Source: UBA7396 sp047637875
GTDB taxonomy: Bacteria > Patescibacteriota > Gracilibacteria > BD1-5 > UBA6164
DNA: 18,468 bases
Assembly: GCA_047637875.1 (NCBI GenBank)
Contig: JBLJBH010000031.1
Coordinates: forward strand, 1-18,468
Reading direction: 5' to 3'
In this document: positions 17,946 to 18,468 of the stretch, in pieces
Position numbering within the stretch: position 1 is the first letter of the stretch
Layout: each line of letters begins with the position of its first letter
Position numbers and translations under genes: made by a program
Notes under the pieces: generated by a model
Database searches by the model: none
What the model was told of the DNA's origin: nothing
The model's input: the letters and a program-made list of their open reading frames with translations, nothing else

Positions 17946-18468
17946 AATTAAATTCTTCACTAAATATTTTTTCAAATCATTTTTCGCTTAATGATTTCTT
18001 TACTGCCTCTACTAGTCAAGGATTTCAGCAAATATAAAACTCGCTATCTTTTTCAAAATCATATTTTGAAAAATCCATTCTTCAAAAATTATATCCGTCT
18101 TTTTCTTCTTTTGATAAAAATAAATTTATTTCAAGATTTTTAAATTCTTTTAGCTTTTCCTCATAGAATAAATCATTTTTTCTCACTACTCAAAAATATA
18201 ATTTTTTGGAAATATTTTCTTGAGTATTTAAAATCATATTGTAAATTGGTGAAAGACCAGTTCCGGTAGCTATAAATACTTTTGAGTTATTTGTGTTTAA
18301 AAGTTGAAATTTTCCAGAAATATTACTAAATTGCATACTATCTGAAACTTTTAACTTTGGCCAAATTTTTCAAGCTCTTCCGTTTTCTTTTATTTTAATC
18401 AAAAAAGTATAAATATGAACTGAACCCATAAAAGTGTAGAAGAAATAAAAAAGGGTTAGATTAAATTT
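17944..18468 (-). CDS. Ferredoxin reductase-like FAD/NAD(P)-binding protein, 3' part
   Basis: The C-terminal 174 residues of a gene that begins beyond the right edge. The NAD(P)-binding domain of the ferredoxin-NADP reductase superfamily is clear: SGKFQLL closes the FAD domain, FIATGTGLSPIYNMI is the nucleotide-binding loop, KLYFWVVRKNDLFYEEKL follows, and FYICGNPGLVEAVKKSL is the conserved CG-N/P-x-x-V motif, with EEF near the end. The visible upstream part (HIYTFLIKIKENGRAGKI) belongs to the FAD-binding barrel. Such domains pass electrons between NAD(P)H, FAD and a partner (ferredoxin, a quinone reductase or a membrane ferric reductase). Which one is not visible. The nearby apbE makes a flavin-linked membrane redox complex possible, but the two are separated by a terminator. 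Confidence 0.85.

Noticed and set aside
259..18468. Interpretation of the many interrupted frames as a field of pseudogenes
   Set aside because: Interruptions are always TGA, always at glycine positions, and motifs continue unbroken across them. This is recoding, not decay.
1..18468. CRISPR arrays, insertion sequences, prophage structural genes, rRNA
   Set aside because: No regularly spaced repeats with spacers, transposase motifs, capsid/terminase genes or rRNA-like sequence were found. The collar-domain genes stand alone and do not indicate a prophage.

Overview
Organism and code. The window is extremely AT-rich and can only be read if UGA is a sense codon. Every glycine-critical motif (for example the Walker A of DnaX, the Mur-ligase P-loop and the Lgt and LspA signatures) is intact only when TGA is read as glycine, and none of the 19 coding regions ends in TGA (17 TAA, 2 TAG). 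This is translation table 25, known from the candidate phyla Gracilibacteria (BD1-5) and Absconditabacteria (SR1) in the CPR/Patescibacteria radiation. I cannot tell the two apart from this window. Genes are tightly packed, often overlapping by a few bases. None of the starts I fixed has a recognisable Shine-Dalgarno sequence.

Layout. Positions 1-185 hold a short direct repeat, a promoter and a CCA-encoding tRNA with anticodon CCG. From 259 to 7973 ten genes run on the + strand: an OmpR-type response regulator; an unknown protein overlapping an FAD-dependent oxidoreductase; a secreted lytic-transglycosylase-like protein; then a dense membrane and lipoprotein cluster with an SPFH protein, lspA, an unknown membrane protein, an AMMECR1-family protein, lgt and a rhomboid protease. 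The rhomboid stop codon physically overlaps the stop of the convergent gene. From there to the right edge everything is on the - strand. In transcription order (right to left) it holds: the 3' part of a ferredoxin reductase-like gene; two tandem tail-collar-domain proteins with apbE; a secreted unknown protein; and the block DUF4012 protein, murE-like, dnaX, truncated priA. Three intrinsic terminators separate the - strand units.

Functional themes. The + strand cluster holds the first two enzymes of lipoprotein maturation (Lgt, then LspA) with membrane proteolysis and membrane organisation (rhomboid, SPFH). The - strand block combines replication (DnaX, PriA-like) with cell wall synthesis (MurE-like) and a large envelope protein. 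The right end combines phage-tail-like surface proteins with redox genes (ApbE, ferredoxin reductase-like).

Most notable. (1) The only in-frame CGG codon in the window falls on the conserved tryptophan of the OmpR winged helix, and the window also carries a tRNA with anticodon CCG, A1-U72 and G73. This hints that CGG may be read as Trp. (2) dnaX contains an in-frame A AAA AAA heptamer, an 8-nt spacer and a perfect 18-bp palindrome holding the -1 frame stop, a strong candidate for programmed frameshifting to a gamma-type product. (3) PriA is cut off after its first helicase lobe. (4) Two tandem collar proteins share nearly identical ends but have divergent middles.
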